Both the position numbers and the translations under genes were made by a program. Positions 1 to 9,967 of a DNA stretch of 27,793 nt are shown here, piece after piece; positions within the stretch are counted from its first letter, which is position 1, and each line of letters opens with the position of its first letter. The DNA comes from Ophiothrix spiculata (lineage: Eukaryota; Echinodermata; Ophiuroidea; Amphilepidida; Ophiotrichidae), in NCBI GenBank assembly GCA_000969725.1, contig JXSR01S044747.1; one strand, 5' to 3'. Below the pieces are notes generated by a model. The model did no database searches, was not told the DNA's origin, and worked only from the letters and a program-made list of their open reading frames with translations.

Positions 1-600
1 AAAGTAACATTAATGTAAACAAACGAGACAAAAATAACAAAATGACGTCATTAACATCCAGACATAAACTAGGGAATTGAGAAAGTCAGACACTAAATCA
101 TTACTACTTTGAATAACGGAAATACCATGTAACCCTTCAATAGTAAAAATATGATACATATCCCTTGGAGTATCAAGCTTGAACTACTTGTTGAGCAAAT
201 ATCATATATAACTTTAGAAATTTGATTTCCTGTTTAGCGTAACATTTTAACATTGAACACATTACGTTTTTTCAGCATTTGAATCATTATTTTCCTACTT
301 TTCATTTCATGCTAAAGTTAACAATTTCTGCAGGTACTTTAAATGATCCAAATATGTATTTGACAGATATTTGCTGCTTTTAATAAAGACACAAATAAAT
401 TTCTACTAATTCTAGCAAGTAAAGACATGCCAGGAAAATATTAATTCATCTAAATAGTTTTTTTCTATTCCAGATTCTTGACCACCAAACGCGGCGGGAA
501 TTTCATATCGCGTAAAAATGTCTGTAAAATAACAAGTAGGTTTTAAAAGATATATAAATGTGGTCAGTGACACTGACACTAAGGAGAGCTCATGTGGTGT
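1..600 (+). repeat. Worn copy of the 11.2-15.1 kb repeat family
   Basis: The stretch around 30-125 (ATAACAAAATGACGTCATTA, then CATAAACTAGGGAATTGAGA, then GAATAACGGAAATACC) lines up in order with 11290-11395 and 12730-12835. Similarity fades after about 350, and the boundary at 600 is nominal. No coding potential was recognised. The copy is cut by the window start, so its true length is unknown. Confidence 0.45.
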
Positions 601-607
601 AGTTGAC

Positions 608-841
608 AAATTCTTGATGGCTTATTAGTATATAACTATATTGATACTATCAGATATGCATCAAACCGAGAGTATATCAATGTTTTTCGTCGCTCCTAAT
701 CTTCATCCAATCTTTTCTTGTCATAAATTCTTGATGGCTTATCAGTATATAACAATGTTGATACTATCAGATATGCATCAAACCGAGAGTATATCAATGT
801 TTTTCGTCGCTCCTAATCTTCATCCAATCTTTTCTTGTCAT
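608..841 (+). repeat. Two-copy tandem repeat, 117-bp unit
   Basis: Units at 608-724 and 725-841 are nearly identical by eye; both begin AAATTCTTGATGGCTTAT and end CTTTTCTTGTCAT. The period is a multiple of three, so one frame stays open and gives a repeated 39-residue peptide, but nothing resembles a known protein. Between 842 and 1113 I see nothing further. Confidence 0.93.
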
Positions 842-1116
842 AAATCTACATAGATTTGAATAAAAGATTTTTCAAGGATTTTTAAATAATGTGCTTCTGA
901 AGAGTGGGAATCTTCGTGGCTCTTACGAAACAGGCTGGTAAAGCAATGTAGTCTGAAGTTCAATTATTTCATTTTACGTATATTCATGCTCTCTATTGGT
1001 GTAACACTTTACCATTTTGATGGTTTCAACTCTACATATTTGAATTAAAGATTTCAATATGTAGATTATTGTTTTTATTGAGTTCATCCCACTTATCAGA
1101 AGGTTGTAATATCTAA

Positions 1117-1849
1117 GGGCCAAATCATAGTCGGCCTCCAAACACAATTTTTCCTACCAAACATTTGGTCGTGACGTCAGAATGACGAGTGACTCCAAAC
1201 AAAATAACTTCAACATCGAGTTGAGACCAAATAAAAGTTCGCGCTAGATTGCACATGTTATTGAATTGCCATATACATTGGACCAAATATGACCCGTCAT
1301 ATCGAATGGTACATTAAAAGGGTACCAAAATGAAAATTGATTTTTTTGATCTCATCTGAAAGATCATATTTTAAGCTTTAAAATCACACCTTGCTTTTGG
1401 TTATTGGATGTTCCATTGCAAAGTTACATCCAAATTAGTAAAAAAAGGCATCGGGCTGATTCAGAAAACTATTGTTCTGAGGAAATCAAGTTTAAAGTTT
1501 CTGTACTGGTAAAGCTTGAATGGAGAATGGATTTGTATCTCGTTTTTTTTTAACATTTGTCTTATGTTTTGGATGTTGGAACCTGATTAATATGATAGAA
1601 TACACTTCAAAGGTAACGTTTTTGATGAAATTAGAAATTAGACCTTGGACGTGATTTTTGACTATGCTCAGCCTCAATGGCCCGTATCTCGTAATTTACT
1701 ATGCCGGATTTAAGGTACATTTCGATATGACGGGTCACAAATGTTTGTTACCCGTTCATAGTTTAAATTCGATGGAAAATATTTGGTGACCTCACGACCA
1801 AATGTTTGGTAGGAAAATTTTTGTTTTGAGGCCGACTATGAGTTTGCCC
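1117..1849. mobile_element. Harbinger-like MITE with a nested insertion
   Basis: The left end (GGGCCAAATCATAGTCGGCC) and right end (GGCCGACTATGAGTTTGCCC) are inverted repeats, and the similarity continues inward for roughly 65 bases. The element is flanked by TAA at 1114-1116 and 1850-1852. TAA agrees with the TWA target preference of PIF/Harbinger elements, and termini starting GG also fit. There is no transposase frame, so this is non-autonomous. Without the nested element at 1290-1737 it would be about 285 bp. Confidence 0.75.
1290..1737. mobile_element. Short TIR element nested in the 1117-1849 MITE
   Basis: It is bounded by TGACCCGTCATATCGAA and its inverse TTCGATATGACGGGTCA. CAAAT occurs on both sides (1284-1288 and 1738-1742), with one spare base on the left, which may be a target duplication. 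The whole body aligns with 3725-4193, which sits in unrelated flanks, so it is a repeat family of its own. It has no coding capacity and I cannot place it in a superfamily. Confidence 0.7.
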
Positions 1850-1852
1850 TAA

Positions 1853-2700
1853 GTGTACCAAAGTAAACGTATATATAAATGCCTTGTATTTTGATTGATC
1901 GTAATTGATTGAGCGTGATTTATGGCTTATTCATTCCGCATTCCATATTGCCACTTTAGTCTTGTTGAAAAAAAACAACATGCATGTTTGATAATCTCAT
2001 TTTTTCTATTTTTTTTCTGTCTTTCTTCCAATATTGTGCAACCTCATATGTTTGAGGATATAACGCACAGGTGGATTTTGAAGTCCAGAAATTGACCGAA
2101 ACGGGGTTTAGAACAGTCAGGGGTAGAATAACCTACTCTTTACGATACTGACTGCGATTGCATGTACAGGTATGACTCTTCTGTATATGGGCCCTTTACG
2201 TCCCCTCCGAAGGACGACGATCTCTCATGAAATATTTACCAAACTCTAAGTACTTCATGTTAGGAGCGGAGTAGATCTAGAATATCTGCCCAAATCTACC
2301 ACTAAGTCAGATCATGGAAGTAATAGATGAGAAGGAACCACAATGATCTCAATCGGTCATACAATTATCCACTTTGCTATTCATGTGAAGAAAAGGAAGG
2401 TTTTTTCGATGAGCAATCAGTTCGAGTAGGTTGATCATATTCTATTTGCTGCTATTACTGGAAAATTATCTAACAATTTACAAATTTATGCACGAACAAA
2501 CATACCAACGCATGAAGTGTCATGAGGACCTTTTTACTAACATGATTAACTACTGTAAACCTTGCAGCATCTTTATTTGATGTTCAGCAGGTTCTCAAAT
2601 GTCAAATGTAATGACTGGATGACAAATGATATCTTTGATCAATCAATGACATATTATGTAATGTTCCGGTGATCTCCGGGGAATGATTGTTGTCGTCCTC
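1853..2700. other. No gene recognised; unassigned intergenic DNA
   Basis: No coding region or complete repeat was identified. At 2310-2345 the string TAATAGATGAGAAGGAA followed by CACAA recurs inverted at about 2996-3015 in the body of the minus-strand SINE. A worn SINE relative may therefore lie near 2200-2350, but its head is not recognisable. Confidence 0.4.
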
Positions 2701-2954
2701 GTTTGGTACGAAAATATTACCTATACATAAGTATTTCTAATAAGTGCCCAATGCTGCCCAGTAATAAAACAGAGCATCAAAGTTGGACACATCTTTCAAA
2801 AACCTGGTTGGAAAAGCGCGGATGGTACCGATGGTTTCCAAACAGTGGGTACCATTTTCGTAGAAAAGAAAGTACCGTGAATGGAACGGAACATCTACTG
2901 CAAACATTCGAACCATAATTAAAAGAGCCATTAAATTGCTACTTGAAATTAAAA

Positions 2955-3142
2955 GAGCGGCAAATGGAATGATGCTTTGAACAGTCTTTGTTGTGATTCC
3001 TTCTCATCTATTAATTCCATGGTCAGATAAACGTCTAAGCAAAGATTCCGAGATTCCATTCCGGCAAGTGCCCTCACCGGGAATCGAACCCGGGCCCAAT
3101 GCATGTGAGGCGAGATCGCTAACCACCACACTACGGTGGCCC
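2955..3142 (-). mobile_element. tRNA-Val-like SINE, minus strand
   Basis: Read on the minus strand, the head is at 3142-3070. It has an A box (TAGTGTGGTGG), a CAC in the anticodon position (GCCTCACATGC) and a perfect B box (GGTTCGATTCC, complement of 3080-3090). The acceptor strands pair poorly (two or more mismatches) and no CCA follows, so a working tRNA is unlikely. The body continues with GGAATGGAATCTCGGAATC towards 2955. The 3' end is uncertain: the phrase AATTAAAAGAG occurs twice between 2918 and 2957. Confidence 0.7.
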
Positions 3143-3167
3143 CTCCCCTTTTTATTTCTTAAAGTTG

Positions 3168-3371
3168 CATTTTGTAAGTATCGCTGGCGTTTAATTTTTT
3201 TTTTCAATAGTGCATGAAAATAGTTATTGAATTAACATCCATAAACCGATATTATATTTTTTCATTAAACATTTTGTAAGTATCGCTGGCGTTTTATTTT
3301 TTTTTTCATTAGTCCATGAAAATAATTATTGAATCATCATCCTAAAACCGATATTATATTTTTTCATTAAA
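3168..3371 (+). repeat. Two-copy tandem repeat, 102-bp unit
   Basis: Units 3168-3269 and 3270-3371 both start CATTTTGTAAGTATCGCTGG and contain a run of T and the phrase CCGATATTATATTTTTTCA. They differ at only a handful of positions. The region 3372-3724 that follows has no feature I recognise. Confidence 0.92.
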
Positions 3372-3724
3372 TATTTCAACTTTATAATAAACAAAAATAA
3401 CATTGTAGACTATTTGCATGAATGAGTAACAAACGTCATCAGATGATTGATTGCGTAGCTACTCTTTATATAACGAATTAATTAAATCAATACAAGATGC
3501 ATGCTCTTAGAGCTCCAATTGTAAGTGTGCAAACTGACGGCTAGTTGAAGTGGTGGGTGTTTTTCGAAAGATGGGACGGTCTTCCCCTCTCTAGATGCTT
3601 ATTAGTTCTCTGCTAACAATCACAATATTTTCTGCCCAAGACTATTTGCATGCACAAATAATTAGTTGTGCATTTATTTCATGAAAAATTCGTAGGGACC
3701 GATCATTTGCAGTCTAAGTAAATT

Positions 3725-4193
3725 CGACCCGTCATATCGAAAGATACCTTGCGCTTCCCAAAAATCGAAACTTATATTTTGATCTCATCTGAACGCTGGG
3801 ATATTAAGCTTTAAAATGACGCATTGCTTTTGGTTATTAGTTTTGGTTGTAAAGTTACACCCGAATTGGTAAAAGGTGTCGGGCTTATTCGAAAACCTAT
3901 AGTATAGAAAATCGAGTTTAAATTGTCTGTACTGTGTAAACCTTGGATGGTGAGAGTATTTTGATCTTAGTTTTTAACACATTTTTATTTTTTGGGATAT
4001 TGGAACCTAATTGATATGATGGAAGATACTTCAAAGATTACGTTAGGAATTAGAAACATGTTCAAAGGTTACGTTAGGAATTATAAATTCGACCTCGGGA
4101 CGTGATTTTTCACTACGCTCAGGTTTGACGGCCCGTATCGCGTCGCGTAATATGATATGCCGACCTTAAGGCACCCGTTGATATGACGGGACA
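3725..4193. mobile_element. Second copy of the short TGACCCGTC element
   Basis: It begins GACCCGTCATATCGAAAG and ends TTGATATGACGGGACA. The internal landmarks of 1290-1737 recur in the same order: TTTGATCTCATCTGAA, AAGCTTTAAAAT, TTGCTTTTGGTTATT, then GATATGAT and GGCCCGTAT near the far end. It is clearly diverged from the first copy. A direct repeat inside (about 4030-4090) makes it slightly longer. Confidence 0.72.
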
Positions 4194-5278
4194 CAAATAC
4201 TTACTCAAAGGTTCCATCTAGGTCGTAAATACATAATTAAAATAAAACGTGTCTCACTTCATTCTGCTCGATCTAATCTGCTACCTCTGAGGAGTTCCTC
4301 GTTGCCTGAGCGAACCATCATCAACATCGTCATTAAATCTTACCGTATGTGAAGCGAGCAAGTTTTCTCTCATCGTCCAATTTATTTGCAAATATATCCT
4401 TATGCTCTTTTCTGTCAAATCAAAAGAATGGAAATTATTTTGAGAATGTTACAAAAACAAACACTTTTGAGCATGTTATCATAACAAATTCTTCTCATAC
4501 GCTGAATGTTGTTGTTATTTACCGCCCAGAACCATCTGTAGTAAATATTCCTATTTTCATCTCAGAATTTGATTAATTCCTTTGTAGCATAGATCTGCTG
4601 TGTGGTAAAACAATACTGGTTGGTGACTATAACATCCATTATGACATTCCTTCTAAGGCTGAGACAGTTCAACTTAAGAGAACGCTTTCTTCATTAGGAT
4701 ACCGTACCAGCAACTCGTTGATGTGCCAACTCATAGGTGCCTATATACTCTGGACCTTCTTATTGTTAAAGAGGACAGTAATGTTATTAGTAAATGGGAA
4801 GTTGATCCTATATTCCATTATAATCACTTGATAATTTACTGTACCCTTAATTTGGTTGGAGCATCACCTTCCAAGACTTTTACTACTTCGCGTTGTTTTA
4901 GAAAGATTGACCATCAGGTTTTTGGTAATGATCTGGCTTTGCAAATTGAAAATGTTCTTAGGCAAGATTATGATACTGTTGATGATCTTGTTGACGGGTA
5001 TAACAATGCTTGTAAAACTGTATTGGATGATCATGCTCCAATCAAGACTCAATTACGTTCTGTTCGGTTCAAACCTAAATGGCATAATGAAACCGTCATT
5101 AATGCACGTCGTGAGAGGCGTCGCAGTGAAAGACGATGGAGAAAGTCAAAATTAGAAACTGACTATCAGAACTACATTGATGCCAAGAGGTCCGCTGAGA
5201 AATGTATTGCTTCGGAAAAATCAAAGTCTTATGCACTGTACAGATTGGCCAAGTGTGTGGATGACTTTCAGTTGCTGA

Positions 5279-5388
5279 GCAATAGATTGAAACTGAACCA
5301 GTCAAAAACTGAGTTCTTTGTTGCTTGTTCTAGGCAATAGATTGAAACTGAACCAGTCAAAAACTGAGTTCTTTTTTGCTTGTTCTAG
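5279..5388 (+). repeat. 55-bp tandem duplication inside the L2 LINE
   Basis: Units 5279-5333 and 5334-5388 both begin GCAATAGATTGAAACTGAAC and end TTGCTTGTTCTAG; they differ at one base by eye. Because 55 is not a multiple of three, the duplication changes the frame of the LINE, so it arose in a copy no longer under coding constraint or inactivated it. Confidence 0.92.
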
Positions 5389-6089
5389 GCATCATTTTGA
5401 GTCCCTGAAACATCATACTCTTTTACTTGGTGATCAAGAAACATGTAATACTTACTCGATCCGTAAACTTGATGTTACATTTGATGGCTCCATGACCATT
5501 TGCAGTCGCATCGCTGCTTTGTCGCGTTCCATCCACTTGCAGTTGCACAATCTCAATCGTATTCGCAGGCACCTCGATGCTGGGACATGTCACAGCGTTG
5601 ACCGCACTCTTATATTGTCAGGATTGGATTATTGTAATTTCACTTATGTGTGGTATTGATGGGGGATGGCTTCGTCGCCTTCAGGTCCTTCAGGGCAAGT
5701 GTGCGCGCCTGATCTTGAGACAACCTACGCGCGCTCATGCTTCTCCATTACTCCATTCCCTTCATTGGTTGCCTGTTTCCCAAAGGATTGAATACAAACT
5801 TCTCCTCATTACATTTAAAGCTTTTCATCTGAATTCCCCTCAGTATCTCGCTTCTTATTTTCAGTTATACAAGACCGCTTATGCTTTTCGTTCCAGCTCA
5901 ACCATCAAATTTCATGTGCCTCGCACCAATAAACAACATGGTGATCGTGCCCTGTCAGTTGCTGGTCCCCTACTTATGGAATGAATTGCCTGTCAACATC
6001 CGTGGTCTTGAGCACATTTCTACGCTTTAAAGTCATTTGAAGTCTCATCTGTACCCTAAACTGTAGTTTTCCCCTTTTTCTGTTTCTTT

Positions 6090-6119
6090 AGCGCCTTGCC
6101 TACTTTAGTAAAAGGCGCT
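6090..6119 (+). other. 3'-terminal hairpin of the L2 LINE
   Basis: AGCGCCTT (6090-6097) pairs with AAGGCGCT (6112-6119) around a 14-base loop, directly upstream of ATATAAATCTCATTATTATT. A GCGC-bearing element just before an ATT tail is usual at the 3' ends of L2/CR1 LINEs, where the 3' end is the presumed template for target-primed reverse transcription. Confidence 0.7.
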
Positions 6120-6425
6120 ATATAAATCTCATTATTATTAGTATTAAAAATAGAAAAACAAGCAGTACTGAACACAAGATATGTTTTAATGTGTTAAGAG
6201 ATCGGTTCGGTTAAAACATTTTAATTTCTGAGCTGAAGCATCTCTACTTGTAAGTAGAGTAATACGTTTAATTAGCTAATACGTTTCTAAAATTGTTCTT
6301 TGATAAACAATGCATTTAGCATCGTTACATCTTAAATATTAAATATTAAATTTCAAATTCTAATTCTGTCTTTAATGAGCTCCATACGATAAAATTCATA
6401 ATTAGAAATACCTAGACAAGTTTGA

Positions 6426-6766
6426 ATGGTTGGGTAGAACAATGTTTTAAAGATTGTTTTCCATGTTAGATTTAAGCTGTTATTGACATTTAACTTTATT
6501 TTGTCCATTAAAACATGAGTAATGTTCGAACACATATGGTACGATTGATTAAAATGTTATACAAAGAATACAAATATATGGTATTAACTGCTGTAAATAT
6601 AGCTTGTGACTTAGTATTCCATTTTGAATTGCCTGATAAATGTCAGATGACTACTAGTCTTTTCCTTCAAAACTGTTATGAAATGCATTAAATTCCTGTT
6701 CATCAGAACGCTGGAGTAGTTCAATAGCAATCCCTTGAGGTATATCTAAAAGGGGAAAAACGGGAG
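6426..6766. other. No feature recognised
   Basis: AT-rich sequence without a coding region, tandem repeat or inverted repeat that I can support. Confidence 0.5.
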
Positions 6767-7170
6767 GCAAATGCGACACCCACGTAAGTTTAAATATGGA
6801 AACTTACCATAATATTACAGACAGATTATCTTGATTTGAAATTTTGCATTCTAAATAAAACTAGAATATTTAAAACAGTTACATGTGAAAGTATTTTGTC
6901 CTTTGTTTGATTATGAAACATTCAGACAAACTTCAAGCCCGGGTGTTGTGGTTACTTTATGCAATCAGCAAATGCGACACCCACGTAAGTTTAAATATGG
7001 ATACTTGCCATAATATTACAGACAGATTATCTTGTTTTAGCATTTTGCATTCTAAATAAAACTAGAATACTTATAACAGTTAAATGTAAAAGTTATTTTT
7101 CCTTTGTTTGATTACGAAACATTCAGACAAATTTCAAGCCCGCGTGTCGTGGTTACTTTATGCAATCAGC
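6767..7170 (+). repeat. Two-copy tandem repeat, 201-bp unit
   Basis: Units 6767-6967 and 6968-about 7168 both start GCAAATGCGACACCCACG and close with GGTTACTTTATGCAATCAGC. Differences are scattered single bases and one small indel. CCCACGTAAGTTT near the start of the unit recurs at about 22888, so the unit may come from a dispersed family. Confidence 0.93.
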
Positions 7171-7257
7171 ATATTATGGTATGCGGCTGACAGAAATATT
7201 TTTAGTCACCCTTTTAATGTTTAAGAACGGTTCAGAAAATTAAAGGTGTCTAATGTT

Positions 7258-7849
7258 AACCCTAAGAGAGAATCCGCCCCCCACCCCTCCGACATTTTTT
7301 GTTATACCTACGCCGGTTGTTATTATTTCGCGCTGAAACTTCTTGACTTTTTTTTAAAGCCTTGCGCTTATTTAAAGACCATTTTTGTGAAAATTGGACC
7401 TAGGGTTGGGACGTGGCGTTGCGTAATAGCAAACTGGGCAAACGAAAAACTGACCAAATACTGATTTTCAATGGGAATTACACTCAAATCTTGTTTTTTG
7501 CTTTCAGGATACCCTTCCACTTTGTTTTATCTTATTTATTTGGAGCAAGCACACGTGTAAGCATACTTAGACACACATTATTGCTAAAAATGCAACTTTT
7601 ACTTGAAAAAAATAGCGAAAAACCACGATTTTGGCAATTTTTGACGGACGTCACTTATGACGTCACTGTGACGTCATACAAGGTCCGATTTCATTTTTTT
7701 GGTACCAATGGACTCGTGAGGGTCATTGCTATCCACCAGACCCTACAAGTGATGTTTCGTCTATCGGTTTCCGAGATCGGAAGGGTGGGGGCTGAATCCG
7801 CCAACCCCGGCTGTGAGGTGGGTCGAAAAAGCCCGGCTCTTTAAGGGCT
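7258..7849. mobile_element. TIR element, non-autonomous, about 590 bp
   Basis: The left end TAACCCTAAGAGAG mirrors the right end CTCTTTAAGGGCTA. Further in, the left CCGCCCCCCACCCCTCCGA mirrors the right TCGGAAGGGTGGGGGC, offset by about 45 bases. AATGT lies just outside both ends (7252-7256, 7852-7856), but the spacing is not exact, so I do not assert a target duplication. Open frames inside, up to 143 codons, resemble nothing I know. The superfamily is not assigned. Confidence 0.55.
7646..7676 (+). promoter_or_regulatory. Cluster of CRE-like TGACGTCA sites
   Basis: Two perfect TGACGTCA palindromes (7658-7665, 7669-7676) sit 11 bases apart, with a third near-match GGACGTCA at 7648-7655. TGACGTCA is the classical CREB/ATF binding octamer. 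All lie inside a transposon, and no promoter elements or gene follow. Binding is inference only. Confidence 0.4.
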
Positions 7850-8310
7850 ACAATGTTTTTTAATAAAGTTGCTCTAAACCTCCGATATAACGCACATACG
7901 TCAATTTTTCTGTTACGCGTTATATGTTAAAAACATTTACTTGAAACAAATTAACAATCGCCGCGTGTCATCTAGCCAATCATAACGCAAGAATTTTATG
8001 TACATGGAGTGAAATGAAAATTCACAAAGCTCAGCGTGTTGCGTTCCGGTTTGCGTGACGTGCGTTTAGTACGTATCAATGTATTATTGTTTTGTCGGGT
8101 GATCTTGAGCTTAATCTTGAACTTGTTGGCTTTTTTTCACAAGAGATGCATTATTATTTTATGTCGTGTATGAATTAGGTTAATAAACTTTAATTCAAAA
8201 AATCAATGCACTTTTGGTATATGTTGGTTGCTGTCAATTCATTCGGCCTCTACGCACCTCGTGAACTGGATGCATTAAAATTTAACCAGTGTGCACTGAT
8301 ATTTGGGTCG
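7850..8310. other. Unassigned, locally CpG-rich
   Basis: No coding region is recognised. CpG is more frequent here than in neighbouring DNA (about 7880-8090). ATATAACGCAC (about 7885) and CGCGTTATAT (about 7915) form a short inverted pair. GATATAACGCACA also occurs near 2059, suggesting a dispersed repeat whose limits I cannot set. Confidence 0.35.
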
Positions 8311-8570
8311 TAGGCATAAAAAGTAGTAAATACTATTTATTTGAAATTTCGAGTATTAACTACCATTACTATGTAAGCATAAAGTGTAGTAAGTACTATT
8401 TACTCTACTTTTTACTGATAGTATTTACTCAAGCAATTTTTACTTGAAAAGTAGTAAATACTTCAATTGATATGCATAAAAACAAGTAGTAAATACTTCA
8501 ATTGATATGCATAAAAACAAGTATTTACTAGTCTAGAGTTAACCTAGTAAATACTTACATATTTCAAGGT
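8310..8570 (+). repeat. AGTAAATACT-rich block, left
   Basis: The decamer AGTAAATACT or its inverse AGTATTTACT, and one-base variants, recur many times. A 38-bp unit (AGTAGTAAATACTTCAATTG, then ATATGCATAAAAACA) is present twice in tandem at about 8446-8521. The block resembles 10885-10990 in inverted orientation, including ATATGCAT and GGATGCAT phrases. Confidence 0.6.
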
Positions 8571-9154
8571 ACTTAAAGAGCTACCTTGACAGTTTACTAG
8601 CTCGATTTGGCAAATTAAAACAAATTTATAGAGCTTTCAAATAGAAAGCAGAAAGGGTACCAGCAAAGAAGAGTTCATTTAAATATAACGTGGTTTGTTG
8701 AAATTTGGGAGGAAACGTGTCACAGATGAGTGATCATTTTGTTGATGATCAATTTACATGATTATGGCAGTATGTAACTGGTTTGCTTTTGTCAATACTC
8801 TCTTTTGATAGGGGTGAGGGTTAGGTGTGATCCTTGACTGACCATCCCGTATACAGTAGGACAGCCAGCGGCCTTCTGCGTCAAAATATTAAACATTACG
8901 CGATGTCCCGCGTAGCCTATACGCAGCAGTTTTGACAAGCAAAAATAACCCAAAAAGTTCAATATTTTTCAAAAATTTGGTTTTCGAATATAAATTCTTG
9001 AAAACAAACGCTTTGAACGGGATTATGTTGCAAAGACTCCAAATTATATGTTTATTTAAAATCATTGAGATTGAAGATGTTTTAATACTTGATCACATTA
9101 CTTTTGTTCCAAATTTACGGCAAGAAAACTCCACATAATTACCTTCTGAATGTG

Positions 9155-9478
9155 AAGCACTGTGGCGCAGTGGTTAGAGCATTGGACTCATAATCGAGAG
9201 ATTGTGGGTTCAAGCCCCGGCCCGGTCACTGCAGTGTTGAGTCCTTGAGCAAGATTCTTTGTCCACATTGTTCCTCCCCACCCAGGTGACAGAAATGGGT
9301 ACCAGTAGGTAAAAAGTACTGGGAAGGTAAATCAGACTCGTTTGTGCGGGAGGAGTGGCGTACCCCCCACAAACATACAAAGAAGTGGAGTCTGGCCTAA
9401 ACGCTAAGGAAATGGAGATAGGCACCACGGCCGTTAGCAAGCAAGCTTCGGTTTCGACTTTACCTTTACCTTTAATTA
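9155..9478 (+). mobile_element. tRNA-Met-like SINE
   Basis: The head has an A box TGGCGCAGTGG (9163-9173), a CAT in the anticodon position (GGACTCATAATC, from about 9184) and a B box GGTTCAAGCCC (9207-9217). Acceptor pairing is poor, so it is not a functional tRNA gene. The unrelated central body follows (GTCCTTGAGCAAGATTC near 9240, CTCCCCACCCAGGTG near 9274). The 3' end is a short TTTACC repeat, the typical tail of a LINE-mobilised SINE. It looks full length at about 320 bp. Confidence 0.85.
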
Positions 9479-9815
9479 CCTTCATAATCGACCCAGTCGA
9501 ACTGCGTTTCATCTGTATTTCCAAAATTACGAGGTGACCATCTCTGAATTTCAGGAAATATAAAGATCTATTGCTGATCTACAACCTACTCTTATTAGTT
9601 TTTCCAAAATCGCGTTGGATATTTGTCAAGAAAGGATTGTGTTGATATTTAATTGATTCTCAATATCATGTCGCTATTTTTACCCCATCAACCTATACTT
9701 CTTAATTTTGGGCGATCGCGTTTGCGTAATTCAAAGGGTAAACGCGTAAAATCTTCCGCGTTGCGCTACTCCACGCGGGTTTTCTAATCATCGCGCAGAG
9801 GAAATTATGCGTTTT

Positions 9816-9967
9816 ATGGTATATTCAGAGTCTTGACGATATGCATCGATCGATGCCCATCGACGCGCAGTCTTTACACGCACAACGCTTAAGGAATAGC
9901 GCGTATTAAAGACTGCGCGTCGATGGGCATCGATCGATGCATATCGTCAAGACTCTGAATATACCAT
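9816..9967. repeat. Long perfect hairpin, 61-bp arms
   Basis: Arms 9816-9876 and 9907-9967 are exact inverse complements across all 61 positions, with a 30-base loop that can pair further (ACGC with GCGT). Within each arm lies the 14-base palindrome GCATCGATCGATGC. The perfection suggests a young structure or recent arm-to-arm conversion. It may be a small palindromic MITE or encode a hairpin RNA; the sequence alone does not decide. Confidence 0.95.

Larger units (their letters stand above)
4440..6155 (+). mobile_element. L2-type LINE, inactive, RT core missing
   Basis: Order of parts: the C-terminal half of an APE-type endonuclease (VVIYRPEPS near 4515, GDYNIHYD near 4625, the THRxxxTLDLL motif near 4725), the basic linker RRERRRSERRWRKSK (about 5107-5150), then a jump straight to post-catalytic RT sequence (SNRLKLNQSKTEFF, about 5280-5320) and the C-terminal domain (LDYCN near 5625, LHSLHWLPVSQRIEYK near 5755, FHVPRT, then WNELPVNIR in a shifted frame near 5980). 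The RT palm, including the expected FADD box, is absent. The endonuclease motif that should read SDH reads YNH. There are several frame changes and stops. The 3' end carries a GCGCC hairpin and an ATT-rich tail, as in L2/CR1 elements. The 5' end is truncated. The clade call rests on remembered family motifs. Confidence 0.9.
4205..6425 (-). repeat. Unclassified repeat copy split by a LINE
   Basis: The two pieces, about 4205-4440 and 6165-6425, match 26820-27230 in order: GGTCGTAAATACATAAT, CATTAAATCTTACCGT and AAGTTTTCTCT in the left piece, AGAGTAATAC, TTCTTTGATAAACAATG and ACCTAG in the right. The matching copy at 26.8 kb has no LINE between these landmarks. Part of the left piece, inverted, also resembles 12050-12145 (GATCGAGTAGAATG region), which links it to the 1.4-kb duplicated block. 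Confidence 0.6.

Noticed and set aside
641-853. Small repeat protein of two 39-residue units
   Set aside because: The frame is open only because the tandem unit length is a multiple of three. The composition is unlike a known protein and there is no support for transcription.
3070-3142. Functional tRNA-Val gene
   Set aside because: The internal promoter boxes are excellent, but the acceptor stem has several mismatches and a SINE-like body follows directly.
6767-7170. CRISPR-like or satellite array
   Set aside because: Only two direct copies are present, with no spacers, in eukaryotic DNA. It is a simple tandem duplication.
7413-7844. 143-codon open frame as a gene
   Set aside because: It lies wholly within an inverted-repeat element, has no recognisable domain, and crosses the element's mirrored right end.
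9155-9230. Functional tRNA-Met gene
   Set aside because: Acceptor and T-stem pairing are poor, and the head is joined to a SINE body with a TTTACC tail.
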